64,000 nt of DNA from Paraescarpia echinospica (GCA_020002185.1 CM034532.1:53223430-53287429), one strand, 5' to 3'; shown: positions 47,034 to 56,406, counted from the first letter of the stretch. A program made the numbers and translations. The notes: generated from the letters alone by a model not told the origin.

Positions 47034-50000
47034 ATGCGTGCATGCGTGTGCATGTGTTCTTGTGTGTGTCTGTGTGTGTGTGTATTTAATATTAATTTAG
47101 TTTTTCCAAATTTGATGTAACCTGTTAATTTTAATCTTCAAAATTGGCATTGAATGGTGGGTTTGTTTTGAAACGGTGTGGCATTTGTTCCAAGTGAGTT
47201 TTCAAAGCAAATGAAAAGAAAACTTATACCAATGCCATCATCATATAAACTTTTTGAAAGCATTCCTGCAATAAAAAATATGATTTAAAAACAAACATGC
47301 AAAGTGTTGCACAATGAAAATGAGACCAGAGTGTGTTTAGGGTTAATGATACCATTAGTTTTTTAAGTACTTCACAGTCAATTTACCTTTCTTAATTGTT
47401 ATGTTTTGACCACTTTCAGTGGACATCATCAGATGAATACCGTTAGATAGCAGAGTGTTCAAAATGTACCAACAAATATCGATTGACGTTAAAATACTTA
47501 AAAAGGAGTATTGATTTTAACCAAGCAGATTGATTATAGTTTTACAAGCCCAATAGGTCACTCATGTAACTGATAGATAGTTGATTGTGCCTTATAGTGG
47601 GTGGTACCCACCGTGTAGTAATCACTATCAAGTCCGAGAGCTCTGCTCATGCCGAAGTCACTGATCTTGGCAAACGATTCACTGACGAGCAAGACGTTGC
47701 GAGCTGCAAGGTCGCGGTGCACAAAGTTCTTGCTCTCCAGGTATGCCATTCCATCAGCTACCTGACACATCAGTTCTGTCACTTTCGACATCGACATCTC
47801 ACTGTAACATTCCATCCGACATGTCAACATGGTGACGTCATCTGGTATTGTGGTCAAATGACTGGAATGTATTACAAAATATCTCTCAATGAAATTCTTA
47901 TTTTTTCATTCATTTGTAATCTGTTTCTGTAAGTATCGTAAAAATACTGTAAAAGTATCGCAGTAAATATGACAGACAAGGCGTGGGTGCATGCGTGTGC
48001 ATGAGTGTGTGCATGTGTGAGTGCATGTATGTACGACTGCAAGTGTGTGTGCATATACATGCAGGCATATATAAATACATAATACAAAGTTTACAAGAAG
48101 ACTGACGTGTGTTGATGCAGTGTACATACGTGTGTGAGTGAAGATACTTGTGGAGAGGACCAAGTGAGGCCAGTTCTAGCACCAACATGATGCTTTCACC
48201 TGCGGCGCTACACACGCCAATCATGCGCACGATGTTACGATGCTTCAGGTTAGCCATGAGTCGTGCTTCCGTCATGATTCCTGACTGCAATCGACCAACA
48301 CAGGACACATTTATAACTTGTCTACCTGGTGTACAGCAACAACCAACCAACACAAAAGATATTTACAACTTGTCTACGTGGCATTATGCAACAACCAACC
48401 GGAATGGGACACATTTACAATTTGACTAGCTACCGTAAATCAACAACCAACCATCACAAAATACAAACAAACAATAACCAACAAACTAATAACCAATGAG
48501 GATAAAATGTAATAACATGTGTACACTGAACAAAACAATAACCAACAAACGAATAACTAACGAGGATAAAATGTAATAACATGTGTACACTGAACAAAAC
48601 AATAACCAACAAACGAGTAACTAACGAGGATGAAATGTAATAACATGTGTACACTGAACAAAACAATAACCAACAAACGAGTAACTAACGAGGATGAAAT
48701 GTAATAACATGTGTACACTGAACAAAACAATAACCAACAAACGAGTAACTAACGAGGATGAAATGTAATAACATGTGTACACTGAACAAAACAATAACCA
48801 ACAAACGAGTAACTAACGAGGAAGTAAATGTAATAACATGTGTACACTGAACAAAACAATAACCAACAAACGAGTAACTAACGAGGATGAAATGTAATAA
48901 CATGTGTACACTGAACAAAACAATAACCAACAAACGAGTAACTAACGAGGATGAAATGTAATAACATGTGTACACTGAACAAAACAATAACCAACAAACG
49001 AGTAACTAACGAGGATGAAATGTAATAACATGTGTACACTGAACAAAACAATAACCAACAAACGAGTAACTAACGAGGATGAAATGTAATAACATGTGTA
49101 CACTGAACAAAACAATAACCAACAAACACATAACTTTCTTGAATAGATGGAAGTTCCAGGTTGTTATTTTGTTTAACTACACATTTACCTCACAAGTAAC
49201 TTGGTTGAATCAATTATTTCAGCCATATGTTATGAACATCGTCAGCGGCCTTGATTCACTGTAGGCATGTCACATGACCAGAGTGACATTAATAACTTGG
49301 TTATAAATTATTCAATAATAATCAACCAATAATGTACATGCATTTATTACTAGAAAACAATAACTTTGAACACATTAAAAACCAGTTTACACGGCTAAAA
49401 GCAAGCGGCAACCTGTGGAACTGGTGCAACTGCATGAAGTATTGAGAGACAAGTGACATATACTTCTCCACTTTTCACTGTACAACCTACTGAGAGACAA
49501 GTGACACATACCTCTCCACTTTCTAGTTCCTCTTTCTTCAATGTTTTAATGGCGACAGGAATAATCCTTCCAGCTCGCCGGTAGTTGCCACGTAACACAG
49601 ACCCAAAGTTGCCGGAACCTGTAAGACATAAAGTACATACTTAAACCATGTGATTTTTATTTTATTAAATTATTATCTTATGTTTAATTATATTATTTTA
49701 AATCAAAGTAAAATCATTTCTGATCATGAATTGCTTTCCTAACAATGGATGGTGATTTATTATATACATGTCACGATCAGATGTGAATTAATAATTTTCC
49801 AGTGTATGATGTTAATGTAATGCAGGTTAGCTCAGAAAAACACCTCAGTTCTCTTGGTACAGTGGGAGCTGCATGAACTGCAACACTGTCAACTAGTGAC
49901 AGAAGAGAGGTGACATCAACTGGTGATGTTGACTGTCATCTACTTGACAGAAGAAAGATGACATCATTTGGTGATGCCAACCATCATCAACTTGACAGAA

Positions 50001-53000
50001 GAAAGGTGACAACATCTGGTGATGTCAACCATCATCTACTTGACAGAAGAGGTGACATCATCTGGTGATGTCAACCATCATCTACTTAACAGAAGAGAGG
50101 TGACATCATCTGGTGATGTCAACCATTATCTACTTGACAGAAGAAAGGTGACATCATCAGGTGATTATCTGGTGATATCAACTAGCTGACAGAAGAGAGG
50201 TGTCGTCATTTCATGATGTCGACTGTCATCTACTTGACAGAAGGGAGGTGATCTTCTGGTGATGTCAACAAGACAACCTTGCCCCACTCACCGAGCTTCT
50301 CCTTGATATCGAGGTCTCTGATGTCGAGGTTGAAGACATCGTCTGTGTGTGGCACAGAGTCGTAGATCTTCTGTGACTCGTCGTCCGTGGAGATGGTGGA
50401 CAGCGGCCGCGGTGGCAGGCTGGGCCGTCGCAGGGCTGACAGGGAAGGACAACAATAAGGAACCACAGAGAGCTTGGAAACAGTGAAAGGGGAGTGTGAC
50501 TACAGTGAAGAGACAATGGTGAACAGTACTGCTGTGAGGAGAGTGACAATTGTGAAGAGACGATGACAATGGTGAAAACACAGTGACTAATGGCAGGAGG
50601 GAGTGACAGTAGTAAAGAGATGGTGACAATGGTGAAGAGACATTGATTATGGTGAGGAGGGAATGACAATGGTGACGAGATCATCCTTCATCCTTGGAAT
50701 GAACCATCTGACACATCCTCTGGTTCATCCCAATGATGAAGAGACGTGGCACAAGAAAATGTGAATGGCGAGGGAAGAATTATAATGAAGATGAGAGTGA
50801 CTATGTTGAGAGTGGTATGCACATAATAACAGTAACAATACCGTGAAGTATAAATGACAGGTAGTTCCTGTAATGTTGCTGAAATGCCCGTCATTTAAGA
50901 AACTCGGTACCATTAACTACCATGTCTACCAAACAGATTGCAATTGTGCCAACTTTTCATACCAGCTGCTAGCTGCCTTATTGAGATAACAGTGGTTCCA
51001 CCTACCATCTGATGCGTCCTCTGGTTCATCCCATGTGTTGTCCTTAATGAGGGCACTTCCCATGAGCCCTTGCTGTGACCGCCGCGAGCTGATGCCGTTC
51101 TGTACACCAGGTGGGGGAGTGCCCCCAGTGGCACCGATGTCATCCTCAGCCTACAAGTCACCAGGGTCTCATTCAGCACAGTGGAACAATGACAATGTGA
51201 CTTCGCATTTGGTACAACAACTCCATGAGTGTGGAATGCATTGCCAGCAGACATGTGAGAGTGTCTGCACGTGCCCCGATCTAACCTCCCTATCCCTACC
51301 ATGTCACATGCTCAGTTCGATTGATGGACAATCAAACTGACCGTGTCGCGCGATCGGGATAGGAATAGGAAGTTGAGATTGGTGCACTTGCATACACTCT
51401 GTATTTGCTTATCTAGAACATTGACATGGTTATGGGAAGTCTAAAGATTCACTTTTTTATTTGTCATAGTTTATATTACCAATATTTATATTATCAACTA
51501 ATTGTTTTTATTTATATATTTTATTGTGATGGACATTATTCAAATATTTAGCTTTTAATTTTGTTTAATATATATATATATATAATTATAATATATATAT
51601 ATATACATATATATTTGTGCATTTTTATTGTACTCTACAACTTACTAAAAGTGTTTTGCTTCAATTTATTTGTACAACCCATTGATCCACCAAGGGAGAA
51701 TTAGTGCTATAAAAATGCATTATTATTACGACTGCTGAATCTATCAGACGTAAGTTGTTGTTTTGCTATAACTAATAATGTTGATGCTTAATAATATTGA
51801 CGCGCAACAAAAATTGTGTTTTGTGTTATTACGTAATGCAATGAACTATCCTAAAGAATGTTGAGTAATCTATGTTATGTAACCAGCCAAGTGCGACACT
51901 TACACTGCCAGTAAACAGACCATATGCTGCATTTTTCTCTGTCTCTGTGTTCACTGAAACACACGAACAAACTGTACATTACATGCACATTAACAAAAAA
52001 CCAACCCTCACAGAGTATTAGAAAAGGCATTAGAAATCCTTCCCGGGGTCGTAGATGAGTCCTTGATATTTGGGCACCCATCTAGGAAGAAAAGCTTAAC
52101 AAACCTACCGGACCTTGAATGTCTGCAGCTACATATCACACATCTCGTTTCATAATTTGCATTTTCACTCCTCAGTATTTTGCCAATCACTGCTTGAAAA
52201 CTACATCACAGATTCCATTGAAAACTTGCGTTGTCACATAATTCACATATGTGAGTGGACCTGGTTTAATCTACCCACCTTTTGGGCGTTTATTGTAGTT
52301 TCTGCATATGCAGTCTTTCGTAAGTTTGCACAGCAACCCGTCAGGCTTGTTGTGGTAGTGAGCCACCATCTACAAAAGTTACAATCTTAAGTGAGCCACA
52401 ACAGTAATTCTTAAAGACACAAGTAAGTCACAATCTTAGGTTTGAACAGCAAGCCACCTGCTCTGTGTGGTAAGCAAGTATGTGTCACAGAATCACACGA
52501 ACAAAAATAAATATTTTTTCGTGCGGCATTTATTAAACTAAATATTATACAGTGAATTAAAATTAGTGGTTTGTTTAAGATTTCACCAAAACGACTTTGG
52601 GCCAACATCATGCATGTAAACTAGCCTCAACAAGAGTCTATGTGCAATGTTGGATAATATTAATTTATCCACAGGCAGTTTCTGTAATAAAACTTGGTCT
52701 GGTGAGAAAATAAGAATTGCGTTTGTATAACTCAACATACTTGCTTAGAAGAAAAGTCTGCATAATGGTAGATACTTATGGCTGATATGTTTTTGATGCA
52801 AATTTTATGTTTATGTAAATGTTTTTTGAGACTGATATGAGAGTGGTGAATACATACGTCCATGAGACTGGTGAATACATACGTCCATGAGACTGATGAA
52901 TACATACGTCCATGAGACTGGTGAATACATACGTCCATGAGTCTGGTGAATACATACGTCCATGAGACTGATGAATACATACGTCCATGAGACTGGTGAA

Positions 53001-55993
53001 TACATACGTCCATGAGACTGGTGAATACATATGTTCTTGAGACTGGTGAATACATACGTCCGTGAGACTGGCGAATACATACGTCCGTGAGACTGGCGAA
53101 TACATACGTCCGTGAGACTGGTGAATACATACGTCCGTGAGACTGGTGAATACATACGTCCGTGAGACTGGTGAATACATACGTCCGTGAGACTGGTGAA
53201 TACATACGTCCATGAGACTGGTGAAGCGGGGTCCGTCCTCAATGGCGTACTTCTCATCTCCATTGATCATCAACTTCTCTATCTTGTAGTGTTTCGTCAC
53301 CTTCTTGTAGCTCAGACTCAACGCGTACGTCTTCTGGTCACGGTCTCGCACACTGAAACATACAGAAGTTGAACACACTGACCCAGCTGCACAACTGACC
53401 TAGCTGGACAACATTCACCTAGCTGAGCACTACTAATCAGAACATGTCAGCCGCTGCAGTGAACCAAGTATTAAGTCGCACTTGCCTATTCTAATCAGAG
53501 GCCAAAATAGCTGTCCAGGTCTTGTCCAAAAAATTGTATGCACACTTTATAATCTCCTCATTCAATGTCTAGTTTAGTTTCCTCGACAAATAATCAAAAA
53601 CTAATCAAATACATGCATTTAGGAATCCACACATTAAAAAGTAACAGAAAATAGGAGTCAAAATGGCTGTCTCAAAATATAACTTTTTATGTCTGCAAAC
53701 ATACTGAAGATATTTCAACAAATGAAGTATCATTTAAAGCATGATCGGTGGAATCAAAAAAGGTACAAAACTCAAAATTTTGCGAATTAATACCCACTTT
53801 AAAAGTAGAAGTAAGTTCTTTTATAGCCCAGTATTCAGTCCTCAGGACTGCTCAAAGCTTTACACTTTACTCCCTGGTAGACATGTCCAATCAAACACCA
53901 TCTCAATTTCTCTGGGAAGCATTCAGCCATGCTGCAATTAATGCACGAAGACTATTCACACTTTGCTGTGGCACATCACTTATACAACTTTAAGAAGCAG
54001 TTAAACTTGTTTGCACAAGTTGTAACAGGCAACTGCTGAAATCCATACTGTTTGCTGTGGAGGGGGTGAGATGAGTTACAGGCACAGAAGTTGCCTCCAT
54101 CACTAAACGCCTCACCAGAATGTGTAGATGTCTGGTAAGAAACACATTTCACAAACCTGCTGGGGCGGTAAGTGTAGTAAACACACTGCATATGCATGCA
54201 CTTGACAGTTAGATATCTGGTTACGATAATACAATCCACAAACGCTAAGCTATTCGATGACAGAAATGTAGCTTACAAAGATTATGTAGAGCTCTTCATG
54301 TCCAGCAAAAATCACATGTGCATTAACACTAGAAGTGTGGCTAGAAGATGAAGTAGTGAAACACTTGCAGAACTCACAGAAACTTGCCGTCGTGGTGTCC
54401 CAACTGAGTCATCACAGTATCTGCCTCGTTGCGATCAATCTTGCCGTGATACCATGGCTGCTCCCGGTGCAGCTCTTTTGCGATACTCATCACAAACTTG
54501 GCTCGTTGTGGCCCCAGAACGTTCTCCAACTGGCTGCCCTGTGTTACAAACACCAACCAGTCTTAGAACTATATACCATGTGTTACAAACAACAACCAGT
54601 CTTAGAACTAGACACCCTGTGTTACAAACAACAACCAGTCTTAGAACTAGACACCCTGTGTTACAAACAATAACCAGTCTTAGAACTAGATACCCTGTGT
54701 TACAAACAACAACCAGTCTTAGAACTAGACACCCTGTGTTACAAACAATAACCAGTCTTAGAACTAGACACCTTATGTTACAAACAACAACCAGTCTTTA
54801 CATAGTACACACCTAGTAACATACCTACACACCACCTAGTGACCTACCCACCTAGTGACATAGCTACATACATAGTGAAATACCTACACACCATCTAGTG
54901 GCATATCTACACACCTCCCTCCTACATACCTTGAGCTTCTTCTCCTGTGTCTTGGCGAGGATCAGATGGTCGAGGTCGAGGTAGGTGACCCCAGGCCAGG
55001 CCATGGGTGAGGTGCCCTTGTCGCGGTTGCATGGCCTCACAGGCTTGGTGAGCAGGCCGTCCAGGTTGTTGGTGTGGTGGCGGATCAACTCAATGGGTCC
55101 CGGGAACTTCTTGCCGTCCTGGATCATCACAGTGCCATCTGGCTGTCGCTCTATGCAGTAGTGGTGGATCCTGAGGACACAGACAAGTCTGGCTGACACA
55201 GTCTAATGCAAGAGAATATGTGATCCGCCACAGTGAATCGGGTATCAAGTCGCACAGGCCAATCGTACACAGAAGCCCTGTACACGTCACATCCAACCAA
55301 TATTGTGATTTTGTCAGAAATGTATAACCTCATCTCTCAATGTCCTCTCTATCTTCCTCAAAAAATAATCTAAAACTAATAAAACAAGCATTTTTGAACC
55401 AATGAATTATAAAAACAATAAATAATTGGAGTCAAAATTACTTCATTTCTCAAGAGCTGCAGATAGCTGTTTTCACTGTTTTCAATATGATAAGCTGGAA
55501 TAAGTCACTTTGTTCTCACAATTGTATATAGGTATAATGAAGTTATTAATTGTAACACTGAGAGTCATTAATATTTATGTTCACAAACACTAGGACACCC
55601 CATCAGCTCACACAAAATGAATTCAGCCCATCCAAAAGACGGGAGAACAGGTCTCTAGATAAAGCTATGTACACACACACACGCACATCACACCACACAC
55701 AGCCAGCCAACGCATGCACACACAACGCGCACACACACACACACACATCATACCACACACACCCAGCCAATGCACGCACACACACACACGCACACACACA
55801 CCCCTAATAGTAACTGCACATACCTTCCTTCATGAACGATAGAGAGGACATAGTTGCCAAAGAAGCTCATGCTCTCCCGCAGAAGGAAGAGACCCTCATG
55901 TAGCCCCGTGTCTTTCAGGGCCTTCTCGGCCTGTTCCCGAGCTATGCGTCCGAAGAAGTACTTCTCGCTGCTAGGCTGTTTACCCTGTGCCAT
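42337..55993 (-). CDS. SYK: SYK/ZAP-70 family non-receptor tyrosine kinase gene (14 coding exons)
   Basis: The exons listed below join in phase to 1875 bases, giving 624 residues against about 635 for vertebrate SYK. The domain order is N-SH2 (about 13-105, phosphotyrosine-binding Arg39 in GLFLLRES), interdomain A, C-SH2 (about 165-262, Arg193 in GKFLVRDR), interdomain B, and kinase (about 364-618). The kinase has a GSGNFG loop, VAIK Lys395, HRDLAARN with Asp488, DFG at 506-508, a YY activation pair at 519-520 and WYAPE. Family members bind doubly phosphorylated ITAMs through the paired SH2 domains and signal from immune-type or phagocytic receptors. The protein would be cytosolic and recruited to membranes. 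Interdomain B has one Tyr (Y347 in KIYDSV) where vertebrates have two. The C-terminal Tyr-rich tail is absent. Confidence 0.9.
42967..43290 (-). repeat. Tandem copies of the exon 13 end and donor site (58-60 bp, about 5 units)
   Basis: Starting inside exon 13, the block ATGGAGCGATGTTGGCAG, TTCAA|GTGAGTGTC, TTGTATTAGTG repeats down the intron. The donor positions read TTCAA|GTAAAT, TTGAA|GTGAGT, TTGAA|GTGAGT and TTCAA|GTGAGT in the four intronic copies. Confidence 0.85.
43270..43382 (-). CDS. SYK: SYK coding exon 13: kinase helices G-H
   Basis: The exon encodes [20 protein letters not shown], then [17 protein letters not shown], with the family-typical CW near helix H. The acceptor is TGTTTTAG and the donor TTCAA|GTGAGT, phase 2. 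Its 3' end plus donor is repeated four times in the following intron. Confidence 0.9.
43400..44890. other. SYK intron 12, distal part; no other feature
   Basis: Non-coding intron between exon 13 and the TIR transposon. Confidence 0.6.
44985..45930. repeat. 59-bp minisatellite inside the TIR transposon, about 16 units
   Basis: Near-identical units of GGTGTATCATGTAAGAAGAT, ATCTTAATTC, TAACTGAAGT, TATGGCTTAA, CAAACACA(A/T). Differences between units are almost all at the last one or two bases, indicating recent expansion or homogenisation. Confidence 0.95.
46016..46180 (-). pseudogene. Possible transposon-encoded coding remnant
   Basis: The minus strand reads [20 protein letters not shown], then [20 protein letters not shown], before a stop, and an in-frame TGA precedes it. 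The acidic, low-complexity composition looks like the start of a transposase or host-type protein, but I do not recognise the family. Confidence 0.3.
46802..46942 (-). CDS. SYK: SYK coding exon 12: kinase P+1 loop to helix F/G
   Basis: The exon encodes [17 protein letters not shown], then [18 protein letters not shown] and EKPYK. It is 47 codons in phase 0 at both ends. The acceptor is TTGGCTGCAG, with a (CA)n tract about 40 bases upstream; the donor is CAAG|GTAACT. Confidence 0.95.
46986..47090. repeat. (TG)n microsatellite in SYK intron 11
   Basis: About 45 bases of pure TG (46987-47032) are followed by imperfect TG/CATG repeats. On the transcribed strand this is a (CA)n tract ending about 45 bases before the exon 12 acceptor. 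Confidence 0.95.
47612..47801 (-). CDS. SYK: SYK coding exon 11: catalytic and activation loops
   Basis: The exon encodes [37 protein letters not shown] and DSDYYT, with catalytic Asp488, the DFG Asp506 and the Tyr519-Tyr520 pair. The acceptor is TGTTACAG and the donor CACG|GTGGGT, phase 0. Confidence 0.95.
47980..48060. repeat. Imperfect TG/CATG repeat in SYK intron 10
   Basis: Short TGTG and GCATG(T) runs, too irregular for a clean microsatellite. Frames across it are spurious. Confidence 0.6.
48130..48284 (-). CDS. SYK: SYK coding exon 10: kinase helix C to hinge
   Basis: The exon encodes [20 protein letters not shown] with the helix-C Glu, then [19 protein letters not shown], where Met is the gatekeeper as in SYK. 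The acceptor is CGATTGCAG and the donor CACAC|GTATGT, phase 2. Confidence 0.9.
48465..49135. repeat. 64-bp minisatellite in SYK intron 9, about 10 units
   Basis: The unit contains AACGAGGATGAAATGTAATA, ACATGTGTACACTGAACAAA and ACAATAACCAACAAACGAGT, repeated at exactly 64 bases with one unit carrying a two-base insertion (GAGGAAGTAAATG near 48820). A looser, older repeat with CAACAACCAACC continues at 48300-48460. Confidence 0.95.
49443..49525 (-). repeat. Duplication of the exon 9 donor region
   Basis: On the minus strand AAAGTGGAGAG|GTATGTGTC and the following ACTTGTCTCTCA at the real junction are repeated 48 bases into the intron as AAAGTGGAGAA|GTATATGTC and ACTTGTCTCTCA. Confidence 0.85.
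49512..49618 (-). CDS. SYK: SYK coding exon 9: glycine loop and VAIK
   Basis: The exon encodes [17 protein letters not shown], then [16 protein letters not shown] with the ATP-binding Lys395. The acceptor is GTCTTACAG and the donor GGAGAG|GTATGT, phase 0. A weakened copy of the donor region lies 48 bases further into the intron. Confidence 0.9.
49880..50260. repeat. Imperfect 45-50 bp minisatellite in SYK intron 8, about 8 units
   Basis: Units contain TTGACAGAAGA(A/G)AGGTGACATC and ATC(T/A)GGTGATGTCAACCATC. They vary in length and sequence. Confidence 0.85.
50292..50435 (-). CDS. SYK: SYK coding exon 8: interdomain B, second part
   Basis: The exon encodes the Pro-rich [12 protein letters not shown] (a possible SH3 ligand), [16 protein letters not shown] with Tyr347, and DIKEKL leading into the kinase glycine loop. 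The acceptor is CCCTGTCAG and the donor CTCG|GTGAGT, phase 1. Confidence 0.9.
50460..50735. repeat. Degenerate repeat and copied exon 7 end in SYK intron 7
   Basis: GACAATGGTGAAGAGAC-like units run to about 50690. Then 50703-50733 on the minus strand reads TGGGATGAACCAGAGGATG and TGTCAGATG, a near copy of the last 28 bases of exon 7 (WDEPED-SDG). The base pair after it is GT, but the donor consensus GTAGGT is lost (GTTCAT). Confidence 0.8.
51006..51150 (-). CDS. SYK: SYK coding exon 7: interdomain B, first part
   Basis: The exon encodes [19 protein letters not shown], then [11 protein letters not shown] and WDEPEDASD, a low-complexity linker. The acceptor is ACTTGTAG and the donor CAGATG|GTAGGT, phase 1. 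Confidence 0.75.
51380..52000. other. SYK intron 6, with an (AT)n microsatellite
   Basis: AT-rich intron sequence with TA runs at about 51566-51616. No exon was recognised in it. Confidence 0.6.
52109..52122 (-). CDS. SYK: Proposed 14-nt SYK microexon (exon 6)
   Basis: Exon 5 leaves phase 1 but exon 7 needs phase 0, so an exon of length 2 modulo 3 is required. ACATTCAAGGTCCG is bounded by GTAGCTGCAG and GTAGGT, has length 14 and reads DIQGP without a stop. This fits but is not proven; another small exon could do the same job. Confidence 0.4.
52279..52369 (-). CDS. SYK: SYK coding exon 5: end of C-SH2
   Basis: A 91-base exon not obvious from long ORFs. It encodes [20 protein letters not shown], which supplies the otherwise missing last helix and strand of an SH2 domain (compare HY...DGLL...L in the family), then a basic RNYNKRPK. 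The acceptor is TTTTGTAG and the donor AAAAG|GTGGGT, phase 1. Confidence 0.8.
52400..52840. other. SYK intron 4, non-repetitive part
   Basis: Intron sequence between exon 5 and the 25-bp array; nothing recognised. Confidence 0.6.
52843..53225 (-). repeat. 25-bp array of exon 4 donor sites, about 15 units
   Basis: The unit on the transcribed strand is ACCAGTCTCATGGAC|GTATG plus TATTC. The first unit is the end of exon 4 and its donor (FTSLMD|gtatgt); about 14 more follow in the intron. Variants change CATGG to CACGG or CAAGA, but nearly all keep GAC|GTATGT. As 25 is not a multiple of three, the frame rotates, and open frames of up to 200 codons result. Confidence 0.95.
53208..53352 (-). CDS. 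SYK: SYK coding exon 4: C-SH2 core
   Basis: The exon encodes [17 protein letters not shown] through [10 protein letters not shown]. The acceptor is TTTTCAG. I place the donor at the first ATGGAC|GTATGT, which gives phase 0 into exon 5. About 15 copies of the same donor follow in the intron, so the exact junction used is an inference from phase and from SH2 length. Confidence 0.8.
53380..54370. other. SYK intron 3; no other feature
   Basis: Non-coding intron of about 1 kb with no repeats recognised. Confidence 0.5.
54378..54538 (-). CDS. SYK: SYK coding exon 3: interdomain A and C-SH2 start
   Basis: The exon encodes [20 protein letters not shown] and then [12 protein letters not shown], the C-SH2 start, through GKFL. 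The acceptor is GTAACACAG|GG and the donor TTTCT|GTGAGT, phase 2. Its acceptor is the seed of the adjacent 39-bp array. Confidence 0.9.
54539..54801 (-). repeat. 39-bp array of exon 3 acceptor sites, about 6.7 units
   Basis: On the transcribed strand each unit carries TTGTTGTTTGTAACACAG|GG, the same as the real acceptor of exon 3 (GTTTGTAACACAG|GGC). The period is exactly 39 bases from 54541 upward. Confidence 0.95.
54795..54930 (-). repeat. Donor-side degenerate repeat in SYK intron 2
   Basis: Next to the exon 2 donor (AAG|GTATGTAGG) the intron repeats AGGTATGT, AGGTGTGTAGGTAT and TCACTAGGTGG-like units of about 20-25 bases, four to five times. With the acceptor array it accounts for the whole 391-base intron. 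Confidence 0.7.
54930..55170 (-). CDS. SYK: SYK coding exon 2: N-SH2 second half and interdomain A
   Basis: The exon encodes [16 protein letters not shown], then [17 protein letters not shown] and the start of interdomain A, ending EKKLK. The acceptor is TCCTCAG and the donor CAAG|GTATGT, leaving phase 0. Its 241 bases fit 80 codons plus the completing base. Confidence 0.9.
55668..55803. repeat. Compound (CA)n repeat in SYK intron 1
   Basis: Two similar halves, each ACACACACA followed by CATCA(C/T)ACCACACACA and CCAGCCAA(C/T)GCA. On the transcribed strand it is a GU-rich tract starting about 20 bases after the exon 1 donor. Confidence 0.85.
55824..55993 (-). CDS. SYK: SYK coding exon 1: start and N-SH2 first half
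   Basis: The start [17 protein letters not shown] is chosen because an in-frame TAG lies about 60 bases upstream with no ATG between, and the context GGCAATGG is favourable. It encodes FGRI through GLFLLRES and LSIVHEG. The donor is GGAAG|GTATGT, phase 2. A likely acceptor (CTTTCTAG, near 56182) suggests that the exon begins with about 190 bases of 5'UTR. Confidence 0.85.
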
Positions 55994-56209
55994 TGCCACA
56001 AGCTTGTGACCCCAGGCGCTACCAGTCTGTCTTGAACCCACTGCCGGCGCACCCTAGTGATGACGCATGTAATGAAGTCAGGGTATGGCGCAACGAGTCA
56101 TGGTCAACGATCTCACTGCGTGATCAATGGGTCAGTCCCAATGTGAGTGGTCGTCAGGGACAAGGCAGCAACGGTGAAACCTAGAAAGAAGAAAATTAAC
56201 TGTCTAAGA

Positions 56210-56406
56210 ATGGATATACAAAGCACAGACAACAGAGGGCAGCACACACAACAGAGGGAAGCACAGACAACAGAGGGCAGCACTGACAATAGAGGGCAGC
56301 ATAGACAACAGCACTGACAATAGTGGGCAGCACGAACAACAGAGGGCAGCACAAACAACAGAGGGCAGCACACACAACAGAGGGCAGCACGAACAACAGA
56401 GGGCAA
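56210..56406. repeat. 19-bp minisatellite upstream of SYK exon 1, about 10 units
   Basis: The unit is AGCACAGACAACAGAGGGC with small changes. It lies just upstream of the proposed 5'UTR acceptor at about 56182, so it is either promoter or first-intron sequence. Confidence 0.9.

Noticed and set aside
48454..48987. Hydrophobic frames with [15 protein letters not shown] repeats
   Set aside because: They translate the 64-bp minisatellite in SYK intron 9.
52776..53378. A 200-codon minus-strand frame joining SYK exon 4 to a long tail
   Set aside because: Only the first part is exon 4; the tail is the 25-bp donor array read through, and the kinase family has no such sequence.
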